A DNA stretch of 41,546 nt from Brevibacterium sp. ZH18 (GTDB lineage: Bacteria > Actinomycetota > Actinomycetes > Actinomycetales > Brevibacteriaceae). Below, in pieces: positions 8,418 through 17,329 of this stretch. A program made the translations under genes and the position numbers. Each line of letters begins with the position of its first letter. Position 1 is the first letter of the stretch. The notes under the pieces are model-generated. The model searched no databases. It was not told the origin of the DNA and saw only the letters and a program-made list of their open reading frames with translations. The stretch spans positions 1 through 41,546 of the forward strand of contig NZ_JALDSX010000030.1 of assembly GCF_022748595.1 (NCBI RefSeq), written 5' to 3'.

Positions 8418-9329
8418 ATGACCAGTACCACGATGAGTTCCGTTCGCATTCCCGTTGCCGGTTCCACGTCCAGCACTGCTGAGCGCGCCCGGCCGGGCCA
8501 GGGCGAGATCGTCGGCACCGTGCTGATGCCCCCGAACGCTCCGATCGGGTTGCTCATCATCCATCCCGCTACGGCCACACCGGCTCGGTTCTATACGAAC
8601 TTCGCCGACTACGCAGTCGAACGCGGCCTGGCCGTGCTCACCTACGATGTGCGAGGCGTCGCCGCTTCGGGTCCGGCACGCGAGCGCTCGCAGCTGCGGA
8701 TGCGCGATTGGATGCTCCAGGACGCGAACGCCGTCTCGGCTTGGGCCGCGAACGAATTTCCTCGGCTGCCGAAGGTCGCACTCGGGCACAGCCTCGGCGG
8801 GCATGCCCTGCTGTTGGGAAACGCCGCCGAGGATCTGCACGCAATCGTCACCGTGGGCACGTCACGAGCAGCGCTGCGCGACATCAACCCTCTCAGCGAA
8901 CGACTGCGAGTCGGTCTCATCCTCAGGATGCTCGGCCCCCTGATCAGTCCGCTCGTCGGCTACGCACCCGGCAGACGCCTCGGCCTCGGCGAGGACATCC
9001 CCACTGCCGCCATGCTCGAATGGGGCCGGTGGGTGCGCATGTCCGAGTACTTCTTCGACGATCCGAGCCTGGGAGCATCTGCTCGGATGGCGCGCTTGCG
9101 CACCCCCGTGCTCGCGATCGGGACCAGCGACGACAATTGGGCCTCACCGGAGCAGATCGACGCTCTCGTCGACCATGTCCGCCTCGCCGTGGTGGAACGA
9201 CGCACCTTCACTCCGCAGGAGCTCGAGGTCTCCCGCATCGGCCACCACGGACTGCTGAGACGCTCGGTCGCCGGAGGCGCTTGGCCCGAGATCGTCTCCT
9301 GGCTTCTGCAGCGACTCCCCCGGAACTGA
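8418..9329 (+). CDS. alpha/beta hydrolase (serine aminopeptidase S33-like)
   Basis: A 303-residue cytoplasmic hydrolase of the COG4757-like group. It shows a first-strand LLIIHPATATPARFYTNFADY, the TYDVRGVAASGP block, the nucleophile elbow GHSLGG, a helical cap (about 150-210), a putative acid in IGTSDDNWAS and the C-terminal histidine in GHHGLLRR. The true substrate is unknown; members are usually annotated as lysophospholipase- or acyltransferase-like. The ATG at 8418 is preferred over the GTG at 8412 because a -10-like TATTCT sits just upstream and no ribosome site exists. The gene follows purB by about 70 bases but probably has its own promoter. Its stop codon is the first of four in a tandem repeat. 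Confidence 0.86.
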   Translation: MTSTTMSSVRIPVAGSTSSTAERARPGQGEIVGTVLMPPNAPIGLLIIHPATATPARFYTNFADYAVERGLAVLTYDVRGVAASGPARERSQLRMRDWMLQDANAVSAWAANEFPRLPKVALGHSLGGHALLLGNAAEDLHAIVTVGTSRAALRDINPLSERLRVGLILRMLGPLISPLVGYAPGRRLGLGEDIPTAAMLEWGRWVRMSEYFFDDPSLGASARMARLRTPVLAIGTSDDNWASPEQIDALVDHVRLAVVERRTFTPQELEVSRIGHHGLLRRSVAGGAWPEIVSWLLQRLPRN

Positions 9330-9401
9330 CCTCGCGCCGAAACTGAATGCCTCGCGCCGGGCCTGAGCGCCTCGCGCCGAAGCCTAAAAGCGCCTCGCGC
9401 C
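9322..9401 (+). repeat. stop-codon tandem repeat at the end of the 8418-9329 hydrolase gene
   Basis: Four degenerate units (9322-9338, 9339-9358, 9359-9378, 9379-9401), each ending in CCTCGCGCC or a close form and each holding a stop: TGA at 9327, TGA at 9344, TGA at 9364 and TAA at 9385. The first unit lies in the last codons of the gene. The four stops fall in all three reading frames. Confidence 0.85.
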
Positions 9402-9414
9402 GACGCCTGCCGCC

Positions 9415-10797
9415 TCAGGCAGGAACCAGCTCGGGGTCCTTGTCCACCTCGGCGAGGGGCCTGCCGGCCATATTGCGTGCGAGGAACAGCGTTGGGATGC
9501 CGGCCACGACGACGATGACCGTGGCGTAGATCGCCGGGGCCAGCGTCAGCCCGGTCGAACTCATCAGCGCGGTTGCGATGAGAGGTGAGAGCCCGCCGAA
9601 GAGGACCGTGGCCACGTTGTAGCCGATCGCCATTCCGGAGAATCGGCTGGTGCCGGTGAACTGCTCGGGCACCATCGCTGCGGCCACGGCGCTCCATCCT
9701 GCTGCCGGGACGGCGAGGAACGCAACGCCGAATACGGCGATGCCGGTGGACCCGTCCGCGAGCAGCGCATAGGCCGGGATGGTGGTGAGGATGAAGACGG
9801 CCATGAGCACAGCCAACGTCTTCTTCCGCCCGAAGCGGTCAGAGGCGATGCCGAACAGCGGCGTGATGACGATCGCGACGACGGCCGCGATCGTACCCAA
9901 CGCCAACGATCCGGAGTTCTTCACGTGGGCGACCTCTTCGATGTAGGTCGGCACGTAGGTGATGTTGAGGAAGTAGCTGACCGAGCCGATCGAGGAGATG
10001 AGGAACGCGACGAGGATCGCGCGCGGCTGCTGGATGAAGGCGATGATCAGCGGCGAACGGGAGTGCTTGACTGCGGGCTTCTTCTTCTCTGCGGCCTGCA
10101 GGCGCTTGAAGGTGTCGGTCTCCTCCATCATCTTCCGCAGCGGAACCATGATCGCCGCCAGTATCGCGCCAAGGATGAACAAGGCTCGCCATCCCCACGA
10201 ACTCATCGCGTCGGGGGTCAGCAGGTTGGCCAGGAGGGCTCCTGAGCCCACTGCGAGCAGAGCGCCGACCTCGCTGTTGGCCGCGGCCCAGCTGGCAGCG
10301 AGTCCGCGTCTCTTGCTGCCGGCCGACTCCATGAGGAAGACCATGATGCCTGTGTACTCGGCACCGACCGAGAAGCCCGAGAGGCAGCGGAAGAAGACCA
10401 TCCCGACCCCAGCCCAGATGCCGATCATGTCGTAGGTCGGCATGATCGCGATGCCCAGCATGGCGACGGCCATGAGCACAGCCGAGACGACCAGAGCGGA
10501 CTTGCGTCCCACCCGGTCACCGAGGTGGCCGAAGACCATCGCGCCCAACGGCCGGAACAGGAATCCGGCTGCTCCGACGCCCAAGGTGAGCAGGAGCGAA
10601 TCGGCGCGATCGCCGAAGAACTCCTTGGTCAGGATCGTTGCGACGTAGAAGTAGATCGAGAAGTCGTACCACTCGACGATGGTCCCGAAGGCCGCGACCA
10701 GCATGGAGCGTCTGCGTCCTCTTTCCCGTTGCGGACTGTTGCCCATTGCGGGATCCGACTGGGCCTGCGATTCGAATTCTGACATCGGCGGTTCCAT
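9415..10797 (-). CDS. MFS transporter, metabolite:H+ symporter (MHS) family
   Basis: A 460-residue, twelve-helix transporter. The MHS signature GTIVEWYDFSIYFY is at the start of helix 1, the cytoplasmic loop 2-3 motif is LGDRVGRK, and its counterpart in loop 8-9 is ASDRFGRKK; RCLSGFSVGAEY in helix 4 is also typical. Family members import organic acids or osmolytes such as citrate, alpha-ketoglutarate, shikimate and proline/betaine with protons; the substrate here cannot be read from sequence. The start could be 10797 or the ATG four codons later (10785); neither has a strong ribosome site. A hairpin (GCCTGCC/GGCAGG, 9404-9422) spans its stop. It stands alone on the minus strand. Confidence 0.9.
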   Translation of the reverse strand: MEPPMSEFESQAQSDPAMGNSPQRERGRRRSMLVAAFGTIVEWYDFSIYFYVATILTKEFFGDRADSLLLTLGVGAAGFLFRPLGAMVFGHLGDRVGRKSALVVSAVLMAVAMLGIAIMPTYDMIGIWAGVGMVFFRCLSGFSVGAEYTGIMVFLMESAGSKRRGLAASWAAANSEVGALLAVGSGALLANLLTPDAMSSWGWRALFILGAILAAIMVPLRKMMEETDTFKRLQAAEKKKPAVKHSRSPLIIAFIQQPRAILVAFLISSIGSVSYFLNITYVPTYIEEVAHVKNSGSLALGTIAAVVAIVITPLFGIASDRFGRKKTLAVLMAVFILTTIPAYALLADGSTGIAVFGVAFLAVPAAGWSAVAAAMVPEQFTGTSRFSGMAIGYNVATVLFGGLSPLIATALMSSTGLTLAPAIYATVIVVVAGIPTLFLARNMAGRPLAEVDKDPELVPA

Positions 10798-10939
10798 CTC
10801 TGCGAGAAATGCTGCGGCTGTTCCGGACTGCTGCGCCGGCGTGCGCCGACCGTCCGGATTCTACTCCTGACCAGCCTACGACTTTCCATCCCTGACGGTC
10901 AGTGCCTGTTGGTCGGTTTTCCGTCTGCGCTGGTCGGGC

Positions 10940-12316
10940 TCACCCGAGGCCGAACAGCGAATCCGTGAATCGGTTGCCGAACATCGCTGCTGGGTCCAGT
11001 TGCCGCCGCAGCTCACGGAAGTCATCGAACCGGGGGTAGAGGTCGCTCAGCTCGGCCGCACCCAAGGTATGGATCTTGCCCCAGTGCGGCCTGCCTCCGT
11101 GACGACGGCAGATCTGCTCGACGACGCGGAAGTACTCGGCGTAGTCCTCCTTCACGAACCTGTGCACGGCGATGTACATCGTCTCTCGTCCGTAGGCCGT
11201 CGACAGTGGAACATCATCGTGCGCTGCCGATCGAACCTCGAGCGGGAAGGAAATGCTCCACCCTCTCGACTCGATTGCGTCTCGGATCTCCCGGATCGCC
11301 TCGGCGCCGGATTCGAAGGGAAGCGCATACTCCATCTCGTTGAAGCGCACCCGCCGAGGCGTCACGAAGACATCGTGGCCCGGTGCCCGGTACGTCCGGT
11401 CCGAGACCGCGGATTGGGCGATCCGATTGATGTGCGGGACCAGCCGTGGCACTGCGGCACCGAGCTCGACGGCGAGCCGCAGGGCCCCGTTCTCCACGAC
11501 CTCCTTGTCGAAGACGTTGAGCAGCTGGTTGCGCACTCCCGCCTCGGCGAGATGGCCGGGGCCGGCCTCCCCCGGGGCCACACGGGTGTTCGTCTTGGTC
11601 AGGGCGGTGCCGGTGTGGGGGAACCAGTAGAACTCGAAGTGATCGGCCGCGCGCATCCGCGGCTCGAGGTCGGTCAGGAGCTCGTCGAAGTCCACCACAA
11701 TTTCCTCGGCGATGAGGTCGAAGCTCGGCACGCATTGCAGTTCGATCTCGGTGACGACGCCGAGCACGCCGAGGCTGACCCGGGCGAGGTCGAAGACCTC
11801 TGGCTCTGAGGTCGCGGACAGTTCCCGTTCGCGGCCGTCGGGGCCCATGATGCTGAGCCCGGTGACGGTTCCGGCGAATCCGGTGAAGCCCAGGCCTGTC
11901 CCGTGGGTGCTCGTCGAGATCGCCCCGGCGAGCGCCTGCGGGTTGACGTCGCCCTGATTGGCCAGGGCCAGTCCGTACGGGGCGAGCAGGGAGGGGATGT
12001 CGCGCAGTCGGGTGCCTGCGTGGAAGCGCACCCGCCCGGTCGCCTCGTCGGCGGAGATGAGTCCGCTCAGACGGTCGAGATTGATCATCATGTCGTCACC
12101 TGCGGCGACTGGGGTGAACGAGTGTCCGGCTCCGACGACGCGGACCCGCTGCCCATCGTTGGCAGCGGTCTGGACGATGCCGCTCAGTTCCGGCACCGAG
12201 GTGGGTCTGGCGAAGGTGTGCGGGTGCGCGTGGACGTGCCCCGACCAGTTCCGAAAGTCTTGCCTGCCGCTGGCCCTCGCCCGTCCGTTCAGTCTGTTCC
12301 CTCTCACAGCACCCAT
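10940..12316 (-). CDS. FAD-linked sugar-lactone oxidase (L-gulonolactone/D-arabinonolactone oxidase type)
   Basis: A 458-residue oxidoreductase of the vanillyl-alcohol-oxidase/PCMH superfamily. The N-terminal FAD-binding domain shows the family's VGAGHSF motif (around residue 60), LDRLSGL, and QGDVNPQALAGAISTSTHGTG. The C-terminal ALO domain includes RPHWGK (HWGK is a conserved flavin-site motif) and LDPAAMFGNRF near the end. The arginine-rich N-terminus has no clear signal peptide. It overlaps the end of the upstream PLP-enzyme gene by 13 bases, so the two are co-transcribed. Known members oxidise aldonolactones or alditols with oxygen; the substrate is not determined. Confidence 0.88.
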   Translation of the reverse strand: MGAVRGNRLNGRARASGRQDFRNWSGHVHAHPHTFARPTSVPELSGIVQTAANDGQRVRVVGAGHSFTPVAAGDDMMINLDRLSGLISADEATGRVRFHAGTRLRDIPSLLAPYGLALANQGDVNPQALAGAISTSTHGTGLGFTGFAGTVTGLSIMGPDGRERELSATSEPEVFDLARVSLGVLGVVTEIELQCVPSFDLIAEEIVVDFDELLTDLEPRMRAADHFEFYWFPHTGTALTKTNTRVAPGEAGPGHLAEAGVRNQLLNVFDKEVVENGALRLAVELGAAVPRLVPHINRIAQSAVSDRTYRAPGHDVFVTPRRVRFNEMEYALPFESGAEAIREIRDAIESRGWSISFPLEVRSAAHDDVPLSTAYGRETMYIAVHRFVKEDYAEYFRVVEQICRRHGGRPHWGKIHTLGAAELSDLYPRFDDFRELRRQLDPAAMFGNRFTDSLFGLG

Positions 12317-13515
12317 CCCTCACCGCGATAGGTCGACCAGGTGTCGATGATCTCCCCGCCGGAGACGACGAGGAAATCGTTGAAGTGCTCGGCGAGTTCG
12401 CCGGCCTTCGCATGCCGGAACCAGACCAGATCGCCGAGGCGCAGGTCCTCGGCGCCAGGCCCGGTCAGCGGAGTCTGGACCTCGCCAGCTCCTTCGAGCC
12501 CCGAGTAGTCGAGCCCTTCGGGCCAGGCGATCGTCGGCACGCGGTCCGTCCCCGGCACACCGGAGGCGATGAAGCCGCCCTTGAACACGGTCACCCAGCC
12601 GGGGCCGGAACGGCGTACGACAGGGATGACGAAGTATGCGGCAGGATTGTGCTGGAAATGCGTGTAGCCGTCGAAGAGTCCCGGCGAGAAGAGGCCCGAT
12701 CCTGCGGCGAGCTCGGTCAGCACACCGTCTCCGGCACTGGATTCGAAGGAGCCTGTCCCACCGCCGTTGACGAACTCGAGATCGGTGAGATCCCGAACTG
12801 CTGCGACGATACGAGCGCGACGGCCCGCCAGTTCCCTGATCGACTGCTTCTGCATCACCCTGACGGCAACCTGCCGGGCCGAGCGTCCCGCGTCGGCGGT
12901 GCCGGCGATCTGGCCCTCGTAGAACATGAGCCCGACGAGGTCGAACCCATCGCGGGCCATGACATGGCGCGCCATCGTGGTCGCATCCTCGACATCGCGC
13001 AGCGGCGAGCGCCGCGATCCGATGTGGAACCGGTCGCCCAGGACCCGCTCGCCGAAGCGGTACGACGCATCGACATCGAGACAGATCCGGATTCTGCCGG
13101 CAGCTCCCCGAGCAGCCCCGTCGGTGAGGGAGGATTTCGCAGCCTCGAGGATGTCGAGATGGGCGGTGGAGTCGATCATCAGGGTGATGTTCGCGGTGGC
13201 CCCCGGCTCAGCGAACAGGAGCCTGAGACCGGCCCGATCGACGCTGGGATAGCCGATGAGGATGTCACGCACGCCGCGGGCGTGCAGGGCCAGCGCCTCG
13301 GGCACGGAGTAGGCGAGGACACCGGAGTAGCCCGGATGTGCCAGTGCCCGTTCGATCGCGGCAGGGGTGCGCAGCGACTTCGTCGCGAGGCGGATCGGCA
13401 GACCCTTCGCACGCCGGGTCAGAGCAAGAAGATTGGCATCGAACGCGTCCAGATCGAGCACGGCCCGAGGCGCAGCGACCTCGCTGAGCGCGTGACGCAG
13501 TTCACGTGAAACCAT
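12304..13515 (-). CDS. PLP-dependent amino-acid deaminase/aldolase (alanine racemase fold)
   Basis: A 403-residue member of the alanine racemase N-terminal-fold group that includes D-threonine aldolase and D-serine dehydratase. The PLP lysine is in RLATKSLRTP near residue 40. GYPSVDR and ICLDVDASYRFG line the barrel, and GLMFYEGQIAG and VNGGGTGSFE are group motifs. The C-terminal domain ends with DLVWFRHAKAGELAEHFNDFLVV. The start at 13515 is fixed by a TACAGT -10 element exactly six bases upstream; an in-frame extension of 345 codons has no support. It is divergent from the dehydrogenase gene at 13588 and co-transcribed with the FAD oxidase downstream. The pairing suggests conversion of a beta-hydroxy amino acid, but no substrate can be assigned. 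Confidence 0.85.
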   Translation of the reverse strand: MVSRELRHALSEVAAPRAVLDLDAFDANLLALTRRAKGLPIRLATKSLRTPAAIERALAHPGYSGVLAYSVPEALALHARGVRDILIGYPSVDRAGLRLLFAEPGATANITLMIDSTAHLDILEAAKSSLTDGAARGAAGRIRICLDVDASYRFGERVLGDRFHIGSRRSPLRDVEDATTMARHVMARDGFDLVGLMFYEGQIAGTADAGRSARQVAVRVMQKQSIRELAGRRARIVAAVRDLTDLEFVNGGGTGSFESSAGDGVLTELAAGSGLFSPGLFDGYTHFQHNPAAYFVIPVVRRSGPGWVTVFKGGFIASGVPGTDRVPTIAWPEGLDYSGLEGAGEVQTPLTGPGAEDLRLGDLVWFRHAKAGELAEHFNDFLVVSGGEIIDTWSTYRGEGWVL

Positions 13516-13521
13516 GAAGAT

Positions 13522-13527
13522 ACTGTA
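13522..13527 (-). promoter_or_regulatory. -10 element of a leaderless promoter
   Basis: TACAGT ends exactly six bases before the ATG at 13515, which has no ribosome site. TTCGGG, 16 bases further upstream, is a poor -35 match. Confidence 0.6.
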
Positions 13528-13587
13528 GCGTAAGTTGGCGGTTCCCGAAGCCGACCACCATCCGATCACCGACGACACGGAGGCATG

Positions 13588-15177
13588 ATGAACACGGCCG
13601 TCACCAACGCCACCGCTCCTACCGAGCGGGAAGCCCACCTCACTGATCGCCTCCGTGAATTCCTCGACACGGATCCCTACTCCGAAGCGTCGGGAAGCGG
13701 CGAGATCGTCCACAGTCCCGACCCACTCACGGGCCATGAGGCACCTCGGTTCAGGACCAACACGCCTGCTGATGTCGACGAAGCGTATGCCACGGCCCGC
13801 ATCGCCGCCTCGGCGTGGGCCGCCCGGTCTCCCGAGCATCGTTCCCGCGTACTTCTGCGGCTGCATTCGGCGCTGCAGCGGCATGAAGATCTGCTGCTCG
13901 ACATCATTCAGCATGAGACTGGCAAGGCCCGCATCCATGCGTATGACGAAATCCTCGACACCTACAATGTCTGCCGTCACTACGGTGTCACGACCCCATC
14001 GCGCCTGCGCCCGAAGCGACGCCGGGGAGCAGTCCCAGGCCTGACCCACACCGAGGTCACTCACACTCCTTTGGGCGTCATCGGCTTCATCACGCCGTGG
14101 AACTACCCCCTCACCTTGGGAGCCACCGACTTGTTCGCAGCTTTGGTTGCCGGCAACGCCGTTGTCCACAAGCCCGACAGTCAGACGACGCTGACGGCGA
14201 TCATCATGCGTCGGCTCGCCATCGCTTGCGGCCTGCCCGCCGAGGTGTGGCAGCTCGTGCCCGGCCCCAGCAGAGACATCGGTCCCGCCATCATCGCGGG
14301 AGCCGACGGAATCTCCTTCACCGGATCCACAGAATCCGGGCGCTCGATTGCCGCCGATACCGCTCGCCGTCTGCTTCCGACGGCCCTGGAACTGGGCGGG
14401 AAGAATCCGATGCTCGTCCTCTCCGATGCGGACCTCGCTGCAGCCGTGGACGGAGCCGTTCGCGGGTGCTTCTCCTCGGCCGGACAGCTGTGCCTGTCCA
14501 TCGAACGCATCTACGTCCACGAGGACCTGTATCCCGAGTTCTGTGCCCATTTCGCCGAGGCGACCCGGAACATCGAGTTGAGCGCCGACTTCTCCTACGG
14601 CCCAGGGATGGGTTCCCTGGCCGGACCCAAGCAGCTTGCCCGGGTCAGCGAGGCCGTCGAGCAGGCCCGCGCCAGCGGAGCTCAGGTCATCGCCGGTGGC
14701 CGCCCGGTGCCGGAGCTGGGCCCGTACTTCTATCTGCCGACCGTGCTCACCGATGTCGATGAGACTGCCGAGCTGTTCGCCGAAGAGACGTTCGGCCCGG
14801 TCGTGGCCGTGTATCCGGTGGCCAGCGATGCCGAAGCGATCGAGTCCGCCAATGCCAGCGATTACGGTCTCAACGCCAGCGTCTACTCCCGCTCCCGGGG
14901 GCTCGAGACGGCCCGTCAGGTCGAGGCCGGAATGGTCAATGTCAACGAGGCCTTCGTGGCCGCTTGGGGATCGATCGACGCCCCCGCGGGCGGAGTCAAG
15001 GCCTCAGGGCTGGGCCACCGACACGGCGTCGAGGGCCTCTACCAGTTCATGCACACGCACACCATCGCGCAGCAGCATCTGGTGCCGATCGCTCCGGTCG
15101 GCGGCCTGACTCAGAGTGGCTTCGCGAAGGGGCTGACCGCGGCGTTCCGCGCGATGAAATCTCTGCGCATGAAGTGA
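13588..15177 (+). CDS. gabD2: succinate-semialdehyde dehydrogenase (NADP-type aldehyde dehydrogenase)
   Basis: A 529-residue NAD(P)-dependent aldehyde dehydrogenase. It shows GFITPWNYPL (substrate/cofactor entry), GNAVVHKPDSQT (cofactor lysine), FTGSTESGR (nucleotide-binding glycine), ELGGKNPM (catalytic glutamate), SSAGQLC (catalytic cysteine) and EETFGPV. The sequence resembles the actinobacterial GabD2 group, which oxidises succinic semialdehyde to succinate. The C-terminal tail (PIAPVGGLTQSGFAKG...) is longer than in generic aldehyde dehydrogenases. The ATG at 13588 is preferred to the ATG at 13585 because GGAGG at 13579-13583 leaves only one base before the latter. It is divergent from the deaminase/aldolase operon, with about 70 bases between the starts. 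Confidence 0.87.
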   Translation: MNTAVTNATAPTEREAHLTDRLREFLDTDPYSEASGSGEIVHSPDPLTGHEAPRFRTNTPADVDEAYATARIAASAWAARSPEHRSRVLLRLHSALQRHEDLLLDIIQHETGKARIHAYDEILDTYNVCRHYGVTTPSRLRPKRRRGAVPGLTHTEVTHTPLGVIGFITPWNYPLTLGATDLFAALVAGNAVVHKPDSQTTLTAIIMRRLAIACGLPAEVWQLVPGPSRDIGPAIIAGADGISFTGSTESGRSIAADTARRLLPTALELGGKNPMLVLSDADLAAAVDGAVRGCFSSAGQLCLSIERIYVHEDLYPEFCAHFAEATRNIELSADFSYGPGMGSLAGPKQLARVSEAVEQARASGAQVIAGGRPVPELGPYFYLPTVLTDVDETAELFAEETFGPVVAVYPVASDAEAIESANASDYGLNASVYSRSRGLETARQVEAGMVNVNEAFVAAWGSIDAPAGGVKASGLGHRHGVEGLYQFMHTHTIAQQHLVPIAPVGGLTQSGFAKGLTAAFRAMKSLRMK

Positions 15178-15221
15178 CCGGCCAAAGCCGGGCCGCGCCA
15201 TGCACGGCGAGGTCCCGCTCA

Positions 15222-15261
15222 CCACCCAGCTGGGGCTCACTTTGAGGGCTCAGCTGGGTGG
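15222..15261. terminator. inverted repeat between convergent genes
   Basis: CCACCCAGCTG (15222-15232) and CAGCTGGGTGG (15251-15261) form a perfect 11-bp stem with an 18-base loop. It lies between the dehydrogenase stop (15177) and the PBP stop (15311), where a two-way terminator would be useful. Both arms are copies of the repeat unit described at 15226-15319, and there is no T tract. A smaller stem, CCGGC/GCCGG, sits at 15178-15191. Confidence 0.45.
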
Positions 15262-15319
15262 GGTTCGCTCAGCTGGGTCGGCGTGAAACTCAGCTGAGCG
15301 GGTGTGAAGCTCAGCTGAG
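15226..15319 (-). repeat. stop-codon tandem repeat at the end of the PBP gene
   Basis: On the minus strand the motif CAGCTGA (or CAGCTGG) plus spacer recurs with stops at 15311, 15290, 15269 and 15250 (periods 21, 21, 19) and a fifth decayed copy near 15226. The first copy holds the last two sense codons and the TGA of the PBP gene. The first three stops are in the same frame and the fourth is shifted. Confidence 0.8.
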
Positions 15320-17242
15320 GGCTTCGAAGAATTCCTTCGCCACGGGCACAGCCGCCTCGGCGCCGAATCCCCCGTCTTCGACGAGCACAGCGACCGCGAC
15401 GTCGCCCTGATAGCCGGCGAACCAGGAGTGCGTGCGCGGTGGAGTCTCGCCGCCGTATTCCGCGGTGCCGGTCTTCCCATGCACCGGTTTTCCGGGGATG
15501 TCCTTGAGCGCGCTGGCGGTCCCGTCGGTCACGGCACGACGCATGAGCTTCTGCATCGCTTTCGCACTGTCGGCGTCGACGGTTCCCGCAGACGTGTCGG
15601 CTCCATCTGAGCTGCCGGCCCCCTCAGAATTGCCACGGTCGCCGGCGTTGCCGAGCACGAGGCGCGGGGTCACAGTCGCCGCCTCGTCCACGGAGGCAGC
15701 CATCGTCGCCACTGCCAACGGACTCGCCACCACCTTGCCCTGACCGATCATCTGAGCCGCGTGGACCACCGAGTCATCGTCGTCGGGCACACTCGCCATC
15801 TTCGCTCCGATGCCGAGGTCGGTCCCGTCCATCCCGAGACTCGAGGCGGCAGCCGCCACGTCCGCGGCCGATACCTTCTCCGCGGCGTTGACGAACGCGG
15901 TGTTGCAAGACTCGGCGAAGTCGTCCGCGAATGAGACGTCTCCCAGAACGTGGTCCTCGGCGTTCTTGAAGCTCTTTCCATCGATCGTCGTCGTCTTCGG
16001 ACAGGCAAGCGTCGTCTTCGCGCTCACCCCTTGTTCGAGCAGCGCCAGGCCGGAAGCGACCTTGAACACCGACCCGGGGGCGTACTGTCCGGTCAGCGCA
16101 CGATCCCAACCCGACCCCTCAGGATCGTGATTGGCCACGGCGAGGATGTGGCCGTCGCTGGGGCGGATGGCCACGATCGCAGTGGGCTTGCTGCCTTTCG
16201 CGGCGGCTCTGTCCGCGGCGTCCTGGGTACTCACGTTCAGAGCGGTTTCGATGTCCTCTCCGTCGACTCGTTCGAAGGTGTTCAGGCTCGTGAGCTTCTC
16301 GTGTCCCTTCTCGCCTCCTTTCGCGAAGATCTCCTCACTGCCTTCTCCGCTCAGCTCCGTGTCGAAGGTCTTCTGCAGCCCGGACTTGCCGATGATCGCG
16401 CCCGCGATGATCGCACCGTCTGACTTCTCGATGTCTTCGGCACTGGCCGGACCGGCCGAACCCAAAGTCGCCTGCGCGAAGTCCTTCGAGCGGGTCAGCG
16501 ACTGGGTCGCTTCGGTGAAGAGGACTCCGGGCAGATCATGGATCGTCTTCTTCACCTTCGTGTAGTCGTCCTCGCGGAGGGTGACGACGGGGACAAGCTC
16601 GTCCCCGTTCGCAGCATCGACTTTCCTCTCGATGTCCCCGGCGTCCAGGTCGAGGGAGTCGATGGTCGAATTGAGTGCCTTGGTCAGAGTGGTCAGAGTC
16701 GAGGGTTCGAGCCGCGCCGGATGAACTCCGATCCTGATGACCGTGCCCTCCTCCATGAGGGTCTTTCCGTCTTCGCCGAGGATTGCCCCGCGATGACCGG
16801 GATTCGCTCGGAGTTCGAATCTGCCGCCCGCACCGAGGCCCGGGTGGATCGCCTTCTCGGTGAGGTTCGCCCACCAGAACAGTCCGTTCTTCCGCAACGG
16901 AAGTTCGGTGGTGTACTCCCAGGCTTCGTCGTTGAGGTTCGCCCAGGTCCAAGCGAGCGTCGCGATCTTCTCATCCCCGCGCTTCGCGATCTTCTCGACC
17001 GTGACCGAGCGCAGTACGATGCGGGTGCCGAATGACTTCGTGACTCGGTCGAAGAGGCTCTGCGCGAGGTCACCGTCATGCCAGACGTCGGAACTCACCT
17101 TCCCCTCCGACAGGTCGGAGGCAGCCTTCTCCGCCACTGTTGACGCCTGTGTCGGCAATCTCAGGAACGCGAAGGCACCCGCCGTGATGACGAGCACGAG
17201 GACGAGGGCGATCGCCAACCAGACCGATGACTTCTTCGACAT
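15311..17242 (-). CDS. MecA-type penicillin-binding transpeptidase
   Basis: A membrane-anchored class B penicillin-binding protein of 643 residues that cross-links peptidoglycan outside the membrane. One membrane anchor (about 7-28) is followed by an NTF2-like N-terminal domain of the MecA_N type (about 35-145) and the dimerisation domain (about 150-330). The transpeptidase domain has all three active-site motifs: SVFK (nucleophile S391), SCN (445-447) and KTG (590-592, HGKTGTAEY). A Gly/Ser-rich insert (about 535-555) precedes the last motif. The ATG at 17242 is preferred over the GTG at 17278, because the anchor then starts the protein; the ribosome site is weak. It lies downstream of the CitB-type regulator gene. 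Many actinobacteria carry such a protein as a normal component, so MecA likeness does not by itself mean drug resistance. Confidence 0.9.
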   Translation of the reverse strand: MSKKSSVWLAIALVLVLVITAGAFAFLRLPTQASTVAEKAASDLSEGKVSSDVWHDGDLAQSLFDRVTKSFGTRIVLRSVTVEKIAKRGDEKIATLAWTWANLNDEAWEYTTELPLRKNGLFWWANLTEKAIHPGLGAGGRFELRANPGHRGAILGEDGKTLMEEGTVIRIGVHPARLEPSTLTTLTKALNSTIDSLDLDAGDIERKVDAANGDELVPVVTLREDDYTKVKKTIHDLPGVLFTEATQSLTRSKDFAQATLGSAGPASAEDIEKSDGAIIAGAIIGKSGLQKTFDTELSGEGSEEIFAKGGEKGHEKLTSLNTFERVDGEDIETALNVSTQDAADRAAAKGSKPTAIVAIRPSDGHILAVANHDPEGSGWDRALTGQYAPGSVFKVASGLALLEQGVSAKTTLACPKTTTIDGKSFKNAEDHVLGDVSFADDFAESCNTAFVNAAEKVSAADVAAAASSLGMDGTDLGIGAKMASVPDDDDSVVHAAQMIGQGKVVASPLAVATMAASVDEAATVTPRLVLGNAGDRGNSEGAGSSDGADTSAGTVDADSAKAMQKLMRRAVTDGTASALKDIPGKPVHGKTGTAEYGGETPPRTHSWFAGYQGDVAVAVLVEDGGFGAEAAVPVAKEFFEALS

Positions 17243-17329
17243 GAGTCCATCTTCGGCCCAGTTCGGCGGGAAGTCCACCTGCCAGACATGTGAGCGTACA
17301 GGCCGAGGGGCTGCCGGGCGGGGAATGGT

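Noticed and set aside
12304..14550. 748-residue reading of the minus-strand PLP enzyme frame
   Set aside because: The first 345 codons run antisense through the dehydrogenase gene and have no family similarity; a -10 element places the start at 13515.
15311..17242. PBP as an acquired methicillin-resistance gene
   Set aside because: The domain plan is MecA-like, but GC content and context match the chromosome; such proteins are common natural components in actinobacteria.
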